Shown here: one piece after another, positions 24,472 through 32,301 of the stretch | How positions within the stretch are numbered: the first letter of the stretch is position 1 | How the letters are laid out: each line of letters starts with the position of its first letter | NCBI GenBank assembly: GCA_015256455.1 | Contig: JABZMB010000011.1 | Span: 1-33,852, forward strand | Length of the DNA: 33,852 nt | Direction: 5' to 3' | Source of the DNA: Solobacterium sp. | GTDB taxonomy: Bacteria > Bacillota_I > Bacilli_A > Erysipelotrichales > Erysipelotrichaceae | The notes under the pieces: model-generated | Databases searched by the model: none | What the model was told of the DNA's origin: nothing | The model's input: the letters and a program-made list of their open reading frames with translations, nothing else | Program-made: the position numbers and the translations under genes

Positions 24472-25905
24472 TTGGAAAACAAACATTTATTTAAGAAAAC
24501 AAAGGTAGTATGTACGATTGGTCCAGCTTCAGAAAATGAGAAGACACTTACAGAACTTGTAGGTGCAGGTATGAACATCGCTCGTTTAAACTTCAGCCAT
24601 GGAACACACGAAGAGCACTTAGAAAGAATTAAATTAGTTCGTTCTGTAAGTGCAAAGACAGGTGTAAACCTAGCGATTGCGTTAGATACAAAGGGTCCTG
24701 AAATCCGTTTAGGTACTTTTAAGAACGATGTTGAAAACTACGAAATCGGTGAAATCGTTTATTTGACAAAGGCAGAAATTGAAGGAACACATGAACGTTT
24801 CCACATTCAATGCCCAGAATTATTCGATGACTTAAAGCAAGGAAATTATATCTTAATCAATGATGGCAAGATGAAGATTACTGTACTTGAAAACTATGGT
24901 CACGAATTAAAGTGCCGTGTTGAAGTCGCAGGTCCTATCAGCTCACGTAAGGGTTGTAACGTACCAGGCGTTAAGTTAAGTATGCCATTCTTATCTGCTA
25001 AGGATGAGGCTGATATCCGTTTCGGTTGCCGTAATGATGTTGACTTTATCTTTGCTTCCTTTACAAGAAGACCAGAAGATGTAAATGCAATTCGTGCAAT
25101 CTGCGTTGAAGAGGGTAAGCCACATATTAACATTATTCCTAAGATTGAAAACCAAGAAGGTTATGACAATATTGATGCTATTCTTGAAGCAGCTGATGGT
25201 GTCATGGTAGCTCGTGGTGACTTAGGTGTAGAAATTCCTACAATGTTAGTTCCTATCTATCAGAAGCACATTATTCGTCAGGCAAACATTATTGGTAAGC
25301 CTGTAATCACTGCTACACATATGTTAGACTCTATGACACACAACCCACGTTGTACACGTGCTGAAGCATCTGATGTATGTAATGCTGTATTAGATGGTTC
25401 TGATGGTGTTATGTTATCTGCTGAATCTGCAGCTGGTGACTATCCAGTAGAAGCTTGTGAAACAATGTCAGAAATCGCTGAAGAAGCTGAAAAGATCATC
25501 AACTACCGTACAAAGTTAGATTGGTTAAAGCAATCTACACGTAAGACAGTACAAGATGCTGTTTCCATCGCAATCAGTGATGCGACATTAACATTAGACA
25601 ATATCGGTGCTATCGTTGTATTCACACAGGGTGGTACAACAGCTCGTCGTATTTCTAAGTTCCGTCCAAGCGTACCTGTATTAGCAGTTACATTCACAAA
25701 GGACATTCAACGTAAGTTATTAAGCTACTGGGGAGTATTACCAGTTTACTCTGAAGTACAAAACCAGTTAACAAACGATGACGAACTCGCATCAACAGTT
25801 GCTAAGAACTACGGTGTGAAGAAGGGTCAATTAATCATCATCTCAGCAGGTTATCCAACAGGCGAAGGATCTGCGAACATGATGAAGATCGTAGAAGTTA
25901 AGTAA
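24472..25905 (+). CDS. pyk: Pyruvate kinase, probable TTG start
   Basis: Converts phosphoenolpyruvate and ADP to pyruvate and ATP. Motifs: KVVCTIGPAS near the start, RLNFSHG, the substrate loop IIPKIEN, the signature MVARGDLGVEIP and TATHMLDSM. Tetramer/effector C-domain to the end; no extra PEP-utiliser domain, unlike B. subtilis Pyk. The frame also has an ATG at 24463, but AAGGAG (24457-24462) touches it directly. The in-frame TTG at 24472 lies 9 nt after that site, so I place the start there (477 residues; 480 from the ATG). It follows pfkA and is closed by a strong terminator. Confidence 0.96.
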   Translation: MENKHLFKKTKVVCTIGPASENEKTLTELVGAGMNIARLNFSHGTHEEHLERIKLVRSVSAKTGVNLAIALDTKGPEIRLGTFKNDVENYEIGEIVYLTKAEIEGTHERFHIQCPELFDDLKQGNYILINDGKMKITVLENYGHELKCRVEVAGPISSRKGCNVPGVKLSMPFLSAKDEADIRFGCRNDVDFIFASFTRRPEDVNAIRAICVEEGKPHINIIPKIENQEGYDNIDAILEAADGVMVARGDLGVEIPTMLVPIYQKHIIRQANIIGKPVITATHMLDSMTHNPRCTRAEASDVCNAVLDGSDGVMLSAESAAGDYPVEACETMSEIAEEAEKIINYRTKLDWLKQSTRKTVQDAVSIAISDATLTLDNIGAIVVFTQGGTTARRISKFRPSVPVLAVTFTKDIQRKLLSYWGVLPVYSEVQNQLTNDDELASTVAKNYGVKKGQLIIISAGYPTGEGSANMMKIVEVK

Positions 25906-25912
25906 TCATCTA

Positions 25913-25942
25913 GAAAAGACGGTTATCCGTCTTTTCTTTTTT
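25913..25942 (+). terminator. Terminator of pfkA-pyk
   Basis: GAAAAGACGG and CCGTCTTTTC form a perfect 10-bp stem with a TTAT loop and are followed by six T residues. Confidence 0.95.
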
Positions 25943-25955
25943 GTATGCATGCATA

Positions 25956-25981
25956 AAGAAAAGAGTCCTAATTGGACTCTT
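25956..25981 (-). terminator. Minus-strand terminator overlapping the end of rnjA
   Basis: Read on minus: AAGAGTCC-AATTA-GGACTCTT then TTCTTTAT. The left arm and loop contain the last codons and the TAG stop of rnjA, so the hairpin straddles the gene end. Confidence 0.8.
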
Positions 25982-27806
25982 GTGATTTCTTGGTTGTTCT
26001 TGGAGTGCGTGCTGCGTTCGCTTTCATCTTTGCTTGAATCTCCGCAATCGCTGCTTTCTGATTCAAGATAACTGGAATAACGATCGGATTACGATTTGTC
26101 TTCTGGAAGAGGAAAGGTTCTAAACAAGAACGGATACAGTTCTTTAATTCACCAAAGGTTGTGCGTTGTTGCATCTTCTTCTTTAGAGAATCGTATACAA
26201 GTAATTCAGCTTCTTTGAGAAGGGTTTGAGAATCTTTGATGTATACAAATCCACGAGAGACGATGGATGGACGACAGAGAATCTTATTGTAGCGAGAATC
26301 GATTGTGACGATAACTGCTACAAGTCCATTTTCTGCTAAGATCTTACGGTCTTTGATAACGGATGTACTTAGACCAGAGATATCATTACCATCAACGTAG
26401 ATATCATCTGTCTGTACGCGTTCATTCGCGATAAAGCACTTACCATCACGTAATACAACGACGTCGCCATTCGAGCAAATCAAGCAATGGTCTTCAGGTA
26501 TACCTGTTTCTTGCGCTGTTGCGGAATGTTGTTTTAACATCTTGTATTCACCATGATATGGCATGAACCATTCAGGCTTAATTAGATTCAACATTAACTT
26601 CTGTTCCTCTTGAGGAGCGTGTCCGGTTGTGTGGAAGGAAGTTAGTGGTGAATTTGTAATAACGTTAGCTCCAACACGTGTTAATTGGTTGATGACACTA
26701 CCAACAGAAGTACCATTACCAGGTATTGGGTTGGATGAGAATAGTACGGTATCACCAGGGATAATCTTGATGAAACGGTGTGTACCATTCGCAATTCTAC
26801 TCAATGCAGCCATTGGTTCACCTTGAGAACCTGTACATACGATACAGATACGATTTGATGGTAGGGTATTTAACTCATTACCAGAGATGAAGCTACTATC
26901 AGGAATCTGGATAACACCCATTTTCTTACCGATTTCGCATACATTCTCCATTGAGCGTCCAAATACCGCAACCTTACGATTACATGCGACAGCTGCTTCT
27001 AGAATCTGATTCAAACGTAATACGTTAGAAGCGAAAGTAGAAACAATCATACGTCCAGGTGTCTTACGCATCTGTTCCATAATGGCACGAGCTACAGTCT
27101 TTTCAGATATAGAAGAACCAGGAACAGAGGAGTTAGTGGAATCACTCATTAGAAGGGAAACACCAACTTGTCCAATATATGCCATCTTTTGAAAATCAGC
27201 GTTTGTGCCAACTGGTGTCATATCAAACTTAAAGTCACCTGTTTCAACGATACGTCCGTTTGGTGTATTGATTAACACACCGAGTGCATCTGGGATTGAG
27301 TGAACGACATTGAAGAAACCAATTGAGAAATGTTTAGTCTTAATACTGGATTCTGAATTGATTTCTGTAATCTTGCATACACGAGTTAAACGATGTTCTT
27401 CTAATTTCTTTTCGATTAACGCTTTTGCAAAGCGTGGAGCATAAATCTGCTTTAAGCGAATTGTCTTTAAGAAGAATGGAATACCACCAATATGATCTTC
27501 GTGACCATGTGTGATTACCATTGCGGCTATTTTGTTTTGGTTTTTTACCAGATAAGAATAATCTGGGATAACATAATCGACGCCGAGTAAAGCATCTTCT
27601 GGAAAGAGTACACCACAGTCAACAATGATGATTTCATCATCATGTTCAACGCAGTACATATTCTTTCCAACTTCACCTAAGCCACCAAGTGCATACACCA
27701 TCGTATCTGTCTTATGATTAATTGCTAAGTCGCTTAAATCAGGTTCAGTAATACGAGTACGGCGAAGTGGGCGAGTCGTTTTCCTACTGCTATTATTTTC
27801 AGTCAT
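25968..27806 (-). CDS. rnjA: Ribonuclease J (RNase J1 type)
   Basis: Metallo-beta-lactamase/beta-CASP ribonuclease with 5'-3' exo- and endonuclease activity, central to mRNA decay and rRNA processing in Bacillota. The zinc motif H100-G-H102-E-D104-H105 is intact, as are HSIPDALG and ETGDFKFD, so it is the catalytically competent J1-like form. The beta-CASP part has STFASNVLRLNQ and VCTGSQGEP, and HTTGHAPQEE and MPYHGEY lie near the end of the catalytic part. A C-terminal domain ends in a basic tail. Residues 1-30 are a basic extension. ATG 27806 has AAAGGAA about 8 nt upstream; the ATG 18 nt earlier has none. 612 residues. Single gene with its own promoter and terminator. Confidence 0.96.
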   Translation of the reverse strand: MTENNSSRKTTRPLRRTRITEPDLSDLAINHKTDTMVYALGGLGEVGKNMYCVEHDDEIIIVDCGVLFPEDALLGVDYVIPDYSYLVKNQNKIAAMVITHGHEDHIGGIPFFLKTIRLKQIYAPRFAKALIEKKLEEHRLTRVCKITEINSESSIKTKHFSIGFFNVVHSIPDALGVLINTPNGRIVETGDFKFDMTPVGTNADFQKMAYIGQVGVSLLMSDSTNSSVPGSSISEKTVARAIMEQMRKTPGRMIVSTFASNVLRLNQILEAAVACNRKVAVFGRSMENVCEIGKKMGVIQIPDSSFISGNELNTLPSNRICIVCTGSQGEPMAALSRIANGTHRFIKIIPGDTVLFSSNPIPGNGTSVGSVINQLTRVGANVITNSPLTSFHTTGHAPQEEQKLMLNLIKPEWFMPYHGEYKMLKQHSATAQETGIPEDHCLICSNGDVVVLRDGKCFIANERVQTDDIYVDGNDISGLSTSVIKDRKILAENGLVAVIVTIDSRYNKILCRPSIVSRGFVYIKDSQTLLKEAELLVYDSLKKKMQQRTTFGELKNCIRSCLEPFLFQKTNRNPIVIPVILNQKAAIAEIQAKMKANAARTPRTTKKSQESN

Positions 27807-27865
27807 TATAAAAATTCCTTTCATTTATCTAATTATTGGTAAAGGTAGTAGTTTTATTCGCCTTC

Positions 27866-27874
27866 ATTATAGCA
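27866..27874 (-). promoter_or_regulatory. Extended -10 promoter of rnjA
   Basis: On minus, TGcTATAAT is a perfect extended -10 about 60 bp before the rnjA start; the -35 region is poor. It is the same nonamer as at pyrH. Confidence 0.65.
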
Positions 27875-27902
27875 TTCTTCAATGAAAAAGAAAGAAGTCT
27901 CA

Positions 27903-28469
27903 CTATAAAACAAGCGCACCTTCAATTGGTTTGTTTGGTTCTTTTTTGTTGATATGATCATAGAACAAAATACCATCCATATGATCTAATTCATGTTGTA
28001 ATACAATCGCGATATAACCACGTGCACGAATTTCTACATCTTGGTTTTGGACTAGGTCAAATGCTCTGATTGTTACACGTGCATTACGTACAACGTAGCC
28101 TTCATGTTCATTTTCAACAGAGAGGCAACCCTCACCACTTTCTAAATAAGCAGGTTGTACGGAACGAGAAACAATTTTAGGATTTACTAACATAAATTCA
28201 TATTTTACAACATTGCCATCTTTATCTGTTTCATCAAAGGCAACAGCGCACATTCTCTTCTTTACACCAACTTGGATCGCACTGATACCAACAGCTGGAC
28301 GAAGGTTAAACTTCTTCGCTTTTTCTTCATCGGTGGAATCTTTTACATATTGCAACATGTCACGTAATAAAGTTTCATCTTCCTTTGAAAGGGGCAATGA
28401 AACTGGCTCAGACTTTTCTCGAATTAACGGGTCAGTATCTTTGACGATTGTATCATTATTAATTAACAT
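27903..28469 (-). CDS. def: Peptide deformylase
   Basis: Fe/Zn hydrolase that removes the formyl group from new protein N-termini. All three motifs are present: VGISAIQVG (60-68), EGCLS with metal ligand C115 (113-117), and Q-H159-E160-LD-H163. The 188-residue length and the insert between motifs 1 and 2 fit the type 2 class of Gram-positive bacteria. The ATG at 28469 follows TGAGGT. The in-frame ATG at 28490 overlaps the -10 element and cannot be in the mRNA, which settles the start. The adjacent minus-strand rnjA has a promoter of its own. The final residues end two bases after a short AT-rich gap with no visible terminator. Confidence 0.97.
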   Translation of the reverse strand: MLINNDTIVKDTDPLIREKSEPVSLPLSKEDETLLRDMLQYVKDSTDEEKAKKFNLRPAVGISAIQVGVKKRMCAVAFDETDKDGNVVKYEFMLVNPKIVSRSVQPAYLESGEGCLSVENEHEGYVVRNARVTIRAFDLVQNQDVEIRARGYIAIVLQHELDHMDGILFYDHINKKEPNKPIEGALVL

Positions 28470-28488
28470 AATTTTTACCTCAGCATAC

Positions 28489-28516
28489 ATTTTAACATTC
28501 TAAAAGCGTAATTCAA
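28489..28516 (-). promoter_or_regulatory. Promoter of def
   Basis: On minus: TTGAAT (28516-28511), 16-bp spacer, TGt-extended TAAAAT (28494-28489). Transcription would begin near 28482 and leave about 13 nt of leader with the TGAGGT ribosome site. Confidence 0.65.
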
Positions 28517-28606
28517 CTAACACGCATTCATGTAAGCGTTTAGCATCAAAAAATTTATAAAAATTAATGATATTTGTGATGTTCGATGTGTGGATTTCCT
28601 GCAGTA

Positions 28607-28615
28607 TGTTAAAAT
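28607..28615 (+). promoter_or_regulatory. Extended -10 promoter of the ftsW-like operon, near-leaderless
   Basis: TGtTAAAAT ends nine bases before the ATG at 28625, so the transcript would start about three bases before the start codon. No -35 match and no Shine-Dalgarno are seen. It is divergent from the def promoter about 100 bp away. Confidence 0.5.
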
Positions 28616-28624
28616 AATATTTGT

Positions 28625-29878
28625 ATGCAAACAAAGAAAAAGAAAACGAAAAAAGTAGAACCAATTCAGAGTAATACTCCTGCGAAGAAGAGAAAGTTCT
28701 TGAATCTACGTATGCCAAAATCATCTGACCATTTCTTACACGCGGCGATGATTATTTTGATGTTGTTTGGCATCATTATGGTTGGTAGTGCATCGATGGG
28801 TGTAGCTGGTGGTAATAATCGTTTTCTAGTGATTACAATTGTAAAACAGGTTATCTATGCAGTTGCTGGTTATACTGCCATGACATTTTTAGCAAATCAC
28901 TTCCAACTTAAAAAATTGAAGTCATCAACGACGTTCTTAGTGATACTTGCGACGATTGCAAGTTTGCTATTGTGTTTATTATTTGTGGAGACCAATGGTG
29001 CTAGAGCTTGGATTCGTATTCCACTTGGTGTAACAGAAGTTACTTTACAGCCTTCAGAGTTTGCGAAAATTATTGCGATTTTGGTTATTGCCTTATACTT
29101 GGGTGATAATCTTCATAGTTATAGTAAGAAATTTGATTTAATCAAGAGACCACTCTTTATTGATGGTGTAATCTTATTTATTGTTTGGATTTTACAGTCT
29201 GACTTTGGATCGATGGTAGTTATCTTTGTAATTATCTGCGTATGTTTCTTGGTTCCAAATCATCCTCAGTTAAGAGGGTATCAAAGAGTATTAACAATCC
29301 TATTCTATGGTTCCGTTATCTTAGGATTCTATATCTTATCTCCATCTGGAGAGCATCTCATCGCGAAGATGACGTTCCTAAAGACATATCAGATTAAGCG
29401 TTTCATATCTGCGATTAATCCTTTCATGGACCAATATGGCACTGGTTATCAGTTGATTAGTGGTTTGATTTCCTTTGCGACAGGTGGATGGTTTGGTAAG
29501 GGGCTTGGTAACTCTGTACGTAAGTATACAAACTTCCCGGCTGCTAGTACGGACTATATTCTTGCGATTGTAGTTGAAGAACTTGGCTTTGTAGGCTTTA
29601 TTGGTTTACTTGCAGTCTATGGATTTATTATCTTTGTCTTATTACGCTATGCAATGAAGATGCGCAGTGAGAAGGGACGTATTATCCTTGTTGGTACAGC
29701 GATGTATTTCTTGGTACATATGTTCTTTAATATCGGTGGTGTTACAGGATTAATTCCTCTAACAGGTGTACCACTCTTGATGGTATCTGCTGGTGGTTCT
29801 TCTACGATGTCTATCATGGCATGTGTTGGTATTTCTCAAGCAGTGATTGCCTCTTATAAACGAGGTGAGATTCGATGA
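28625..29878 (+). CDS. SEDS-family peptidoglycan glycosyltransferase, FtsW/RodA type
   Basis: Polytopic membrane enzyme that polymerises lipid II into glycan strands with a partner PBP. Residues 1-35 are a Lys-rich cytoplasmic tail, then about ten hydrophobic spans. SEDS motifs: NGARAWIRIPL, QPSEFAKI, QSDFGSM, GLGNSVRKY, STDYILAIVVEELG, IPLTGVPLLMVSAGGSS. The GNSxxKY segment points to FtsW more than RodA. The usual PExHTDF before the catalytic Asp reads PAASTDY. 417 residues. The start has no ribosome site and nearly no leader; a later ATG before PKSSDH (about 28709) is an alternative without a well-spaced site. Ends in an ATGA overlap with rsmD. Confidence 0.9.
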   Translation: MQTKKKKTKKVEPIQSNTPAKKRKFLNLRMPKSSDHFLHAAMIILMLFGIIMVGSASMGVAGGNNRFLVITIVKQVIYAVAGYTAMTFLANHFQLKKLKSSTTFLVILATIASLLLCLLFVETNGARAWIRIPLGVTEVTLQPSEFAKIIAILVIALYLGDNLHSYSKKFDLIKRPLFIDGVILFIVWILQSDFGSMVVIFVIICVCFLVPNHPQLRGYQRVLTILFYGSVILGFYILSPSGEHLIAKMTFLKTYQIKRFISAINPFMDQYGTGYQLISGLISFATGGWFGKGLGNSVRKYTNFPAASTDYILAIVVEELGFVGFIGLLAVYGFIIFVLLRYAMKMRSEKGRIILVGTAMYFLVHMFFNIGGVTGLIPLTGVPLLMVSAGGSSTMSIMACVGISQAVIASYKRGEIR

Positions 29879-30435
29879 GAATTATCGCTGGTGAATATCG
29901 CTCCCGCAAGATAGAAACACGTTCTGGGAATCAGACGAGACCTACATTAGATAAAGTTAGAGAAGCTGTGTTTTCATCCCTAGGAGGGATGTTTGATGGT
30001 GGTACTGTATTGGATTTATATGCAGGTAGTGGTGCTAATGGTTTAGAAGCACTATCTCGTGGATTTGATTATGCGGTGTTTGCGGATATCTCTAAAGATG
30101 CAATTAATATCATCCGTAAGAATATAGAATCATTACGATGTGGCGATAAGACTAGAGTCTTACATATGCCAGATAAAAAAGTACTATCACTTTTAAAGGC
30201 AGAGGGTCTACGTTTTGATTTGGTATATCTAGATCCTCCATATGCAGGACAACACAATGATGAGATTCTAGAATATTTAAATGAAAACAAAATGATTACG
30301 GATTACGGTGTAGTTGTCATTGAATCCGCAAAAGAAGATGAATTTAAAAAAGAGTTTGGCTCTTTAAAACCATATAAAGAGGCAACCTATGGAATTACAC
30401 GTATTACCTATTATCGAAATGAGGTGGAAGGATGA
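29875..30435 (+). CDS. rsmD: 16S rRNA guanine-N2 methyltransferase RsmD
   Basis: Methylates G966 (E. coli number) of 16S rRNA with S-adenosylmethionine. MRIIAGEYRSRKIETRSGN is the family N-terminus, with RPTLDKVREAVFS just after it. Motif I is LDLYAGSGANGLEALSRG (about 46-63) and the catalytic DPPY begins at D120. The length of 186 residues is typical. It overlaps the SEDS gene and coaD by ATGA at both ends, so translation is coupled. The rsmD-coaD order is conserved in many Bacillota. Confidence 0.96.
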   Translation: MRIIAGEYRSRKIETRSGNQTRPTLDKVREAVFSSLGGMFDGGTVLDLYAGSGANGLEALSRGFDYAVFADISKDAINIIRKNIESLRCGDKTRVLHMPDKKVLSLLKAEGLRFDLVYLDPPYAGQHNDEILEYLNENKMITDYGVVVIESAKEDEFKKEFGSLKPYKEATYGITRITYYRNEVEG

Positions 30436-30953
30436 AGGCTTGTTATCCAGGAACATTTGATCCAATTACAAACGGTCATTTGGATATTATTGAGCGTGCA
30501 TCACATTTGTTTGATGAAGTCGTGGTACTGATTATGGTCAATCCACGTAAGACTTGTTTATTCAACAGCGAAGAAAGAAAACAGATGGTTATTGATAGTT
30601 TGAAGTCCATTGGTAACCCACAGAATGTGACGGTAATGATTGGTTCTGGCCTAACCGTAGAGTTTGCTCGTAAGATTGGAGCTGCTGTCATTATTCGTGG
30701 TATTCGTGCTGTCAGTGATTATGAATATGAACTTGGACAAGCAACTGCGAATATGATGTTGGCACATGAGATTGAAACAGCATTCCTCATTGCCAAACCA
30801 CAATATTCATTCTTATCTTCCTCCGTATGTAAAGAGATTGCCCTCAATGGAGGAGACTTGTTAAATCTAGTACCTCCACAGGTAGAAGGTCCTCTTAAAG
30901 AAAAGATGTCCGTAGTCGCTGAAAACTTAAAGCGTGCACAGGGGCAGATATGA
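30432..30953 (+). CDS. coaD: Phosphopantetheine adenylyltransferase
   Basis: Transfers AMP from ATP to 4'-phosphopantetheine, the penultimate CoA step. The nucleotidyltransferase start YPGTFDPITNGH (5-16) and the second motif LSSSVCKE (near residue 130) are present, together with IIRGIRAVSDYEYE. The length of 173 residues is usual. GAGGTGG lies just upstream of the start inside rsmD. It overlaps the following oxidoreductase by ATGA. Confidence 0.97.
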   Translation: MKACYPGTFDPITNGHLDIIERASHLFDEVVVLIMVNPRKTCLFNSEERKQMVIDSLKSIGNPQNVTVMIGSGLTVEFARKIGAAVIIRGIRAVSDYEYELGQATANMMLAHEIETAFLIAKPQYSFLSSSVCKEIALNGGDLLNLVPPQVEGPLKEKMSVVAENLKRAQGQI

Positions 30954-31918
30954 TACGTTGGGGAATTATAGGCGCTGGGAAAATTGCCCAGCGTTTTGTA
31001 AAGAGTCTTGCGCATGAACCAAATAGTGAACTTTATGCCGTTAGTTGTCGTACACTTGCAAAAGCACAGCAGTTTGCGAATACATATTACGCTTTAAAAG
31101 CGTATGGATCCTATGAAGAACTTTTACAAGATTCAAATGTTGATGCAGTATATATTACCTTGCCACATGGCTATCATTATATATGGTCAATCAAAGCCAT
31201 CAAAGCAGGCAAGGCAGTACTGGTTGAAAAACCAGCAGGTATAAATGCTTTTGAGATTGAGGGAATCATGGAAGTTTTAAAACAACATCCAGTATTATGG
31301 ATGGAAGCCATGAAGCCTCGCTTTACACCACTCTATCAAAAGGTATATGCGTTAATCCAAGAAGATATCATTGGAGATATTCAAGAAATTCATACTGTAC
31401 TTAACTCAAAACAGACAGATGAAGTGATTCAAAATAGTTATCTAAGTGATCCTATCTATGGAGGAGCTTTGTTAGATTGTGGTTGTTATTGTGCAACATG
31501 GATTACAGAATATACAAAGGGTAAGCTACGCATCGATCATATTGATGTAGACTTGCAGGATGGCTATGACTTACACACGAAGGTACAGATGCATATAGGT
31601 AATACACTAGTCACTCTTGAAACTGCAATCAATCAACCAGAAAAGAAAGTAGTTTTGATTAAGGGCACAAAGGGTGAAATCCGTATTCCGGATTTGCATA
31701 GACCTATAAGTGCAGAGTTAAAGATAGAAGATAAACTAGAAGTTATAGACTGTCCGTACGAAGTAGACGACTTCTATGGTGAGATATCTCACTTTGTAAA
31801 CTTACTTGAAAATGGCAAACATAGCTCTCCAGTTATGCCTATCCAAAGTAGTTTAGAAACTGCAATGTTACTAGATCGCATCAAGGATGCGATGACTCCA
31901 AATCCAATTGAAATATAA
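30950..31918 (+). CDS. Gfo/Idh/MocA-family NAD(P)-dependent oxidoreductase
   Basis: A 322-residue protein with an N-terminal Rossmann domain (GIIGAGKIAQRFV, about 5-17) and the family motif VLVEKPAG (about 90-97), in which the Lys takes part in catalysis. MEAMKPRFTPL and DCGCYCA are in the C-terminal alpha/beta substrate domain. These enzymes act on sugars, inositols or dihydrodiols; the substrate cannot be read from sequence. It overlaps the coaD stop as ATGA and has only a weak ribosome site, so it depends on coupling. It is an unusual passenger behind rsmD-coaD. Confidence 0.9.
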   Translation: MIRWGIIGAGKIAQRFVKSLAHEPNSELYAVSCRTLAKAQQFANTYYALKAYGSYEELLQDSNVDAVYITLPHGYHYIWSIKAIKAGKAVLVEKPAGINAFEIEGIMEVLKQHPVLWMEAMKPRFTPLYQKVYALIQEDIIGDIQEIHTVLNSKQTDEVIQNSYLSDPIYGGALLDCGCYCATWITEYTKGKLRIDHIDVDLQDGYDLHTKVQMHIGNTLVTLETAINQPEKKVVLIKGTKGEIRIPDLHRPISAELKIEDKLEVIDCPYEVDDFYGEISHFVNLLENGKHSSPVMPIQSSLETAMLLDRIKDAMTPNPIEI

Positions 31919-31932
31919 AAGGGAAGAAAAAT

Positions 31933-32139
31933 ATGAAACTGAAAGAATATTTGCATCAATATGTACAAATCACTAACGATGAAGGATATTCTTTTGATGG
32001 ATATGTAGCAGAGTTCTTTCGAGGCGAAGATAATGAAGATGGTATTGATAGTATCGGCGTTTCAAAGGATGCTGAACATCTTGGAGGAATAGAGATTAGT
32101 GAGAATAATATAGTATCTATTCAGATCATTAAAGGATGA
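31933..32139 (+). CDS. Small Sm-like beta-rich protein, function unknown
   Basis: A 68-residue, acidic hypothetical protein starting MKLKEYLHQYVQITNDEGYSF. The pattern (YVQITNDEGYSFDGYVAEF, then an acidic loop, then GGIEISENNIVSIQII) alternates in short beta strands as in small Sm/LSm-like or SH3-like barrels; this fold guess is from pattern only. GGGAAG lies 7 nt before the ATG. It follows the oxidoreductase by 14 bp and is closed by a terminator, so it is the last gene of the operon. Codon use matches its neighbours, and the good ribosome site supports a real gene. Confidence 0.7.
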   Translation: MKLKEYLHQYVQITNDEGYSFDGYVAEFFRGEDNEDGIDSIGVSKDAEHLGGIEISENNIVSIQIIKG

Positions 32140-32181
32140 ATTTCCTTGCTTAAAGCATCCAAAAAATGAGTTGTTATACAA

Positions 32182-32207
32182 GGCCGAAAATTTTCGGTCT
32201 TTTTTTA
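32182..32207 (+). terminator. Terminator of the ftsW-to-small-protein operon
   Basis: GGCCGAA-AATT-TTCGGTC (7 bp with one G-U) is followed by eight T residues. Confidence 0.9.
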
Positions 32208-32214
32208 TTAAAAT

Positions 32215-32241
32215 TTAGCACTAAAGTGTTGACAGTGCTAA
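32215..32241 (+). promoter_or_regulatory. CIRCE operator 1 (HrcA site)
   Basis: TTAGCACTa-N9-cAGTGCTAA against the CIRCE consensus TTAGCACTC-N9-GAGTGCTAA: 8 of 9 bases match in each arm. It covers the TTGACA -35 element of the hrcA promoter. Confidence 0.9.
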
Positions 32242-32257
32242 ATGGTTGGTATACTAT
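32229..32257 (+). promoter_or_regulatory. hrcA-grpE promoter
   Basis: Consensus TTGACA at 32229-32234, 17-bp spacer, TACTAT at 32252-32257 (an overlapping TATACT with a 15-bp spacer is the alternative). The -35 lies inside CIRCE 1, so HrcA binding would block RNA polymerase. Confidence 0.75.
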
Positions 32258-32258
32258 A

Positions 32259-32285
32259 TTAGCAGACATCGAAAAAGAGTGCTAA
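32259..32285 (+). promoter_or_regulatory. CIRCE operator 2 (second, degenerate HrcA site)
   Basis: TTAGCAgaC-N9-GAGTGCTAA: the right arm is a perfect consensus half and the left arm has two mismatches. The centre is 44 bp from that of CIRCE 1. It covers the transcription start region and abuts the AAGGAGG ribosome site. Confidence 0.75.
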
Positions 32286-32301
32286 AAAGGAGGTGCTGGA
32301 A

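Noticed and set aside
28470..28490. Upstream ATG of def at 28490
   Set aside because: It overlaps the -10 element of the def promoter, so it would not be in the transcript.
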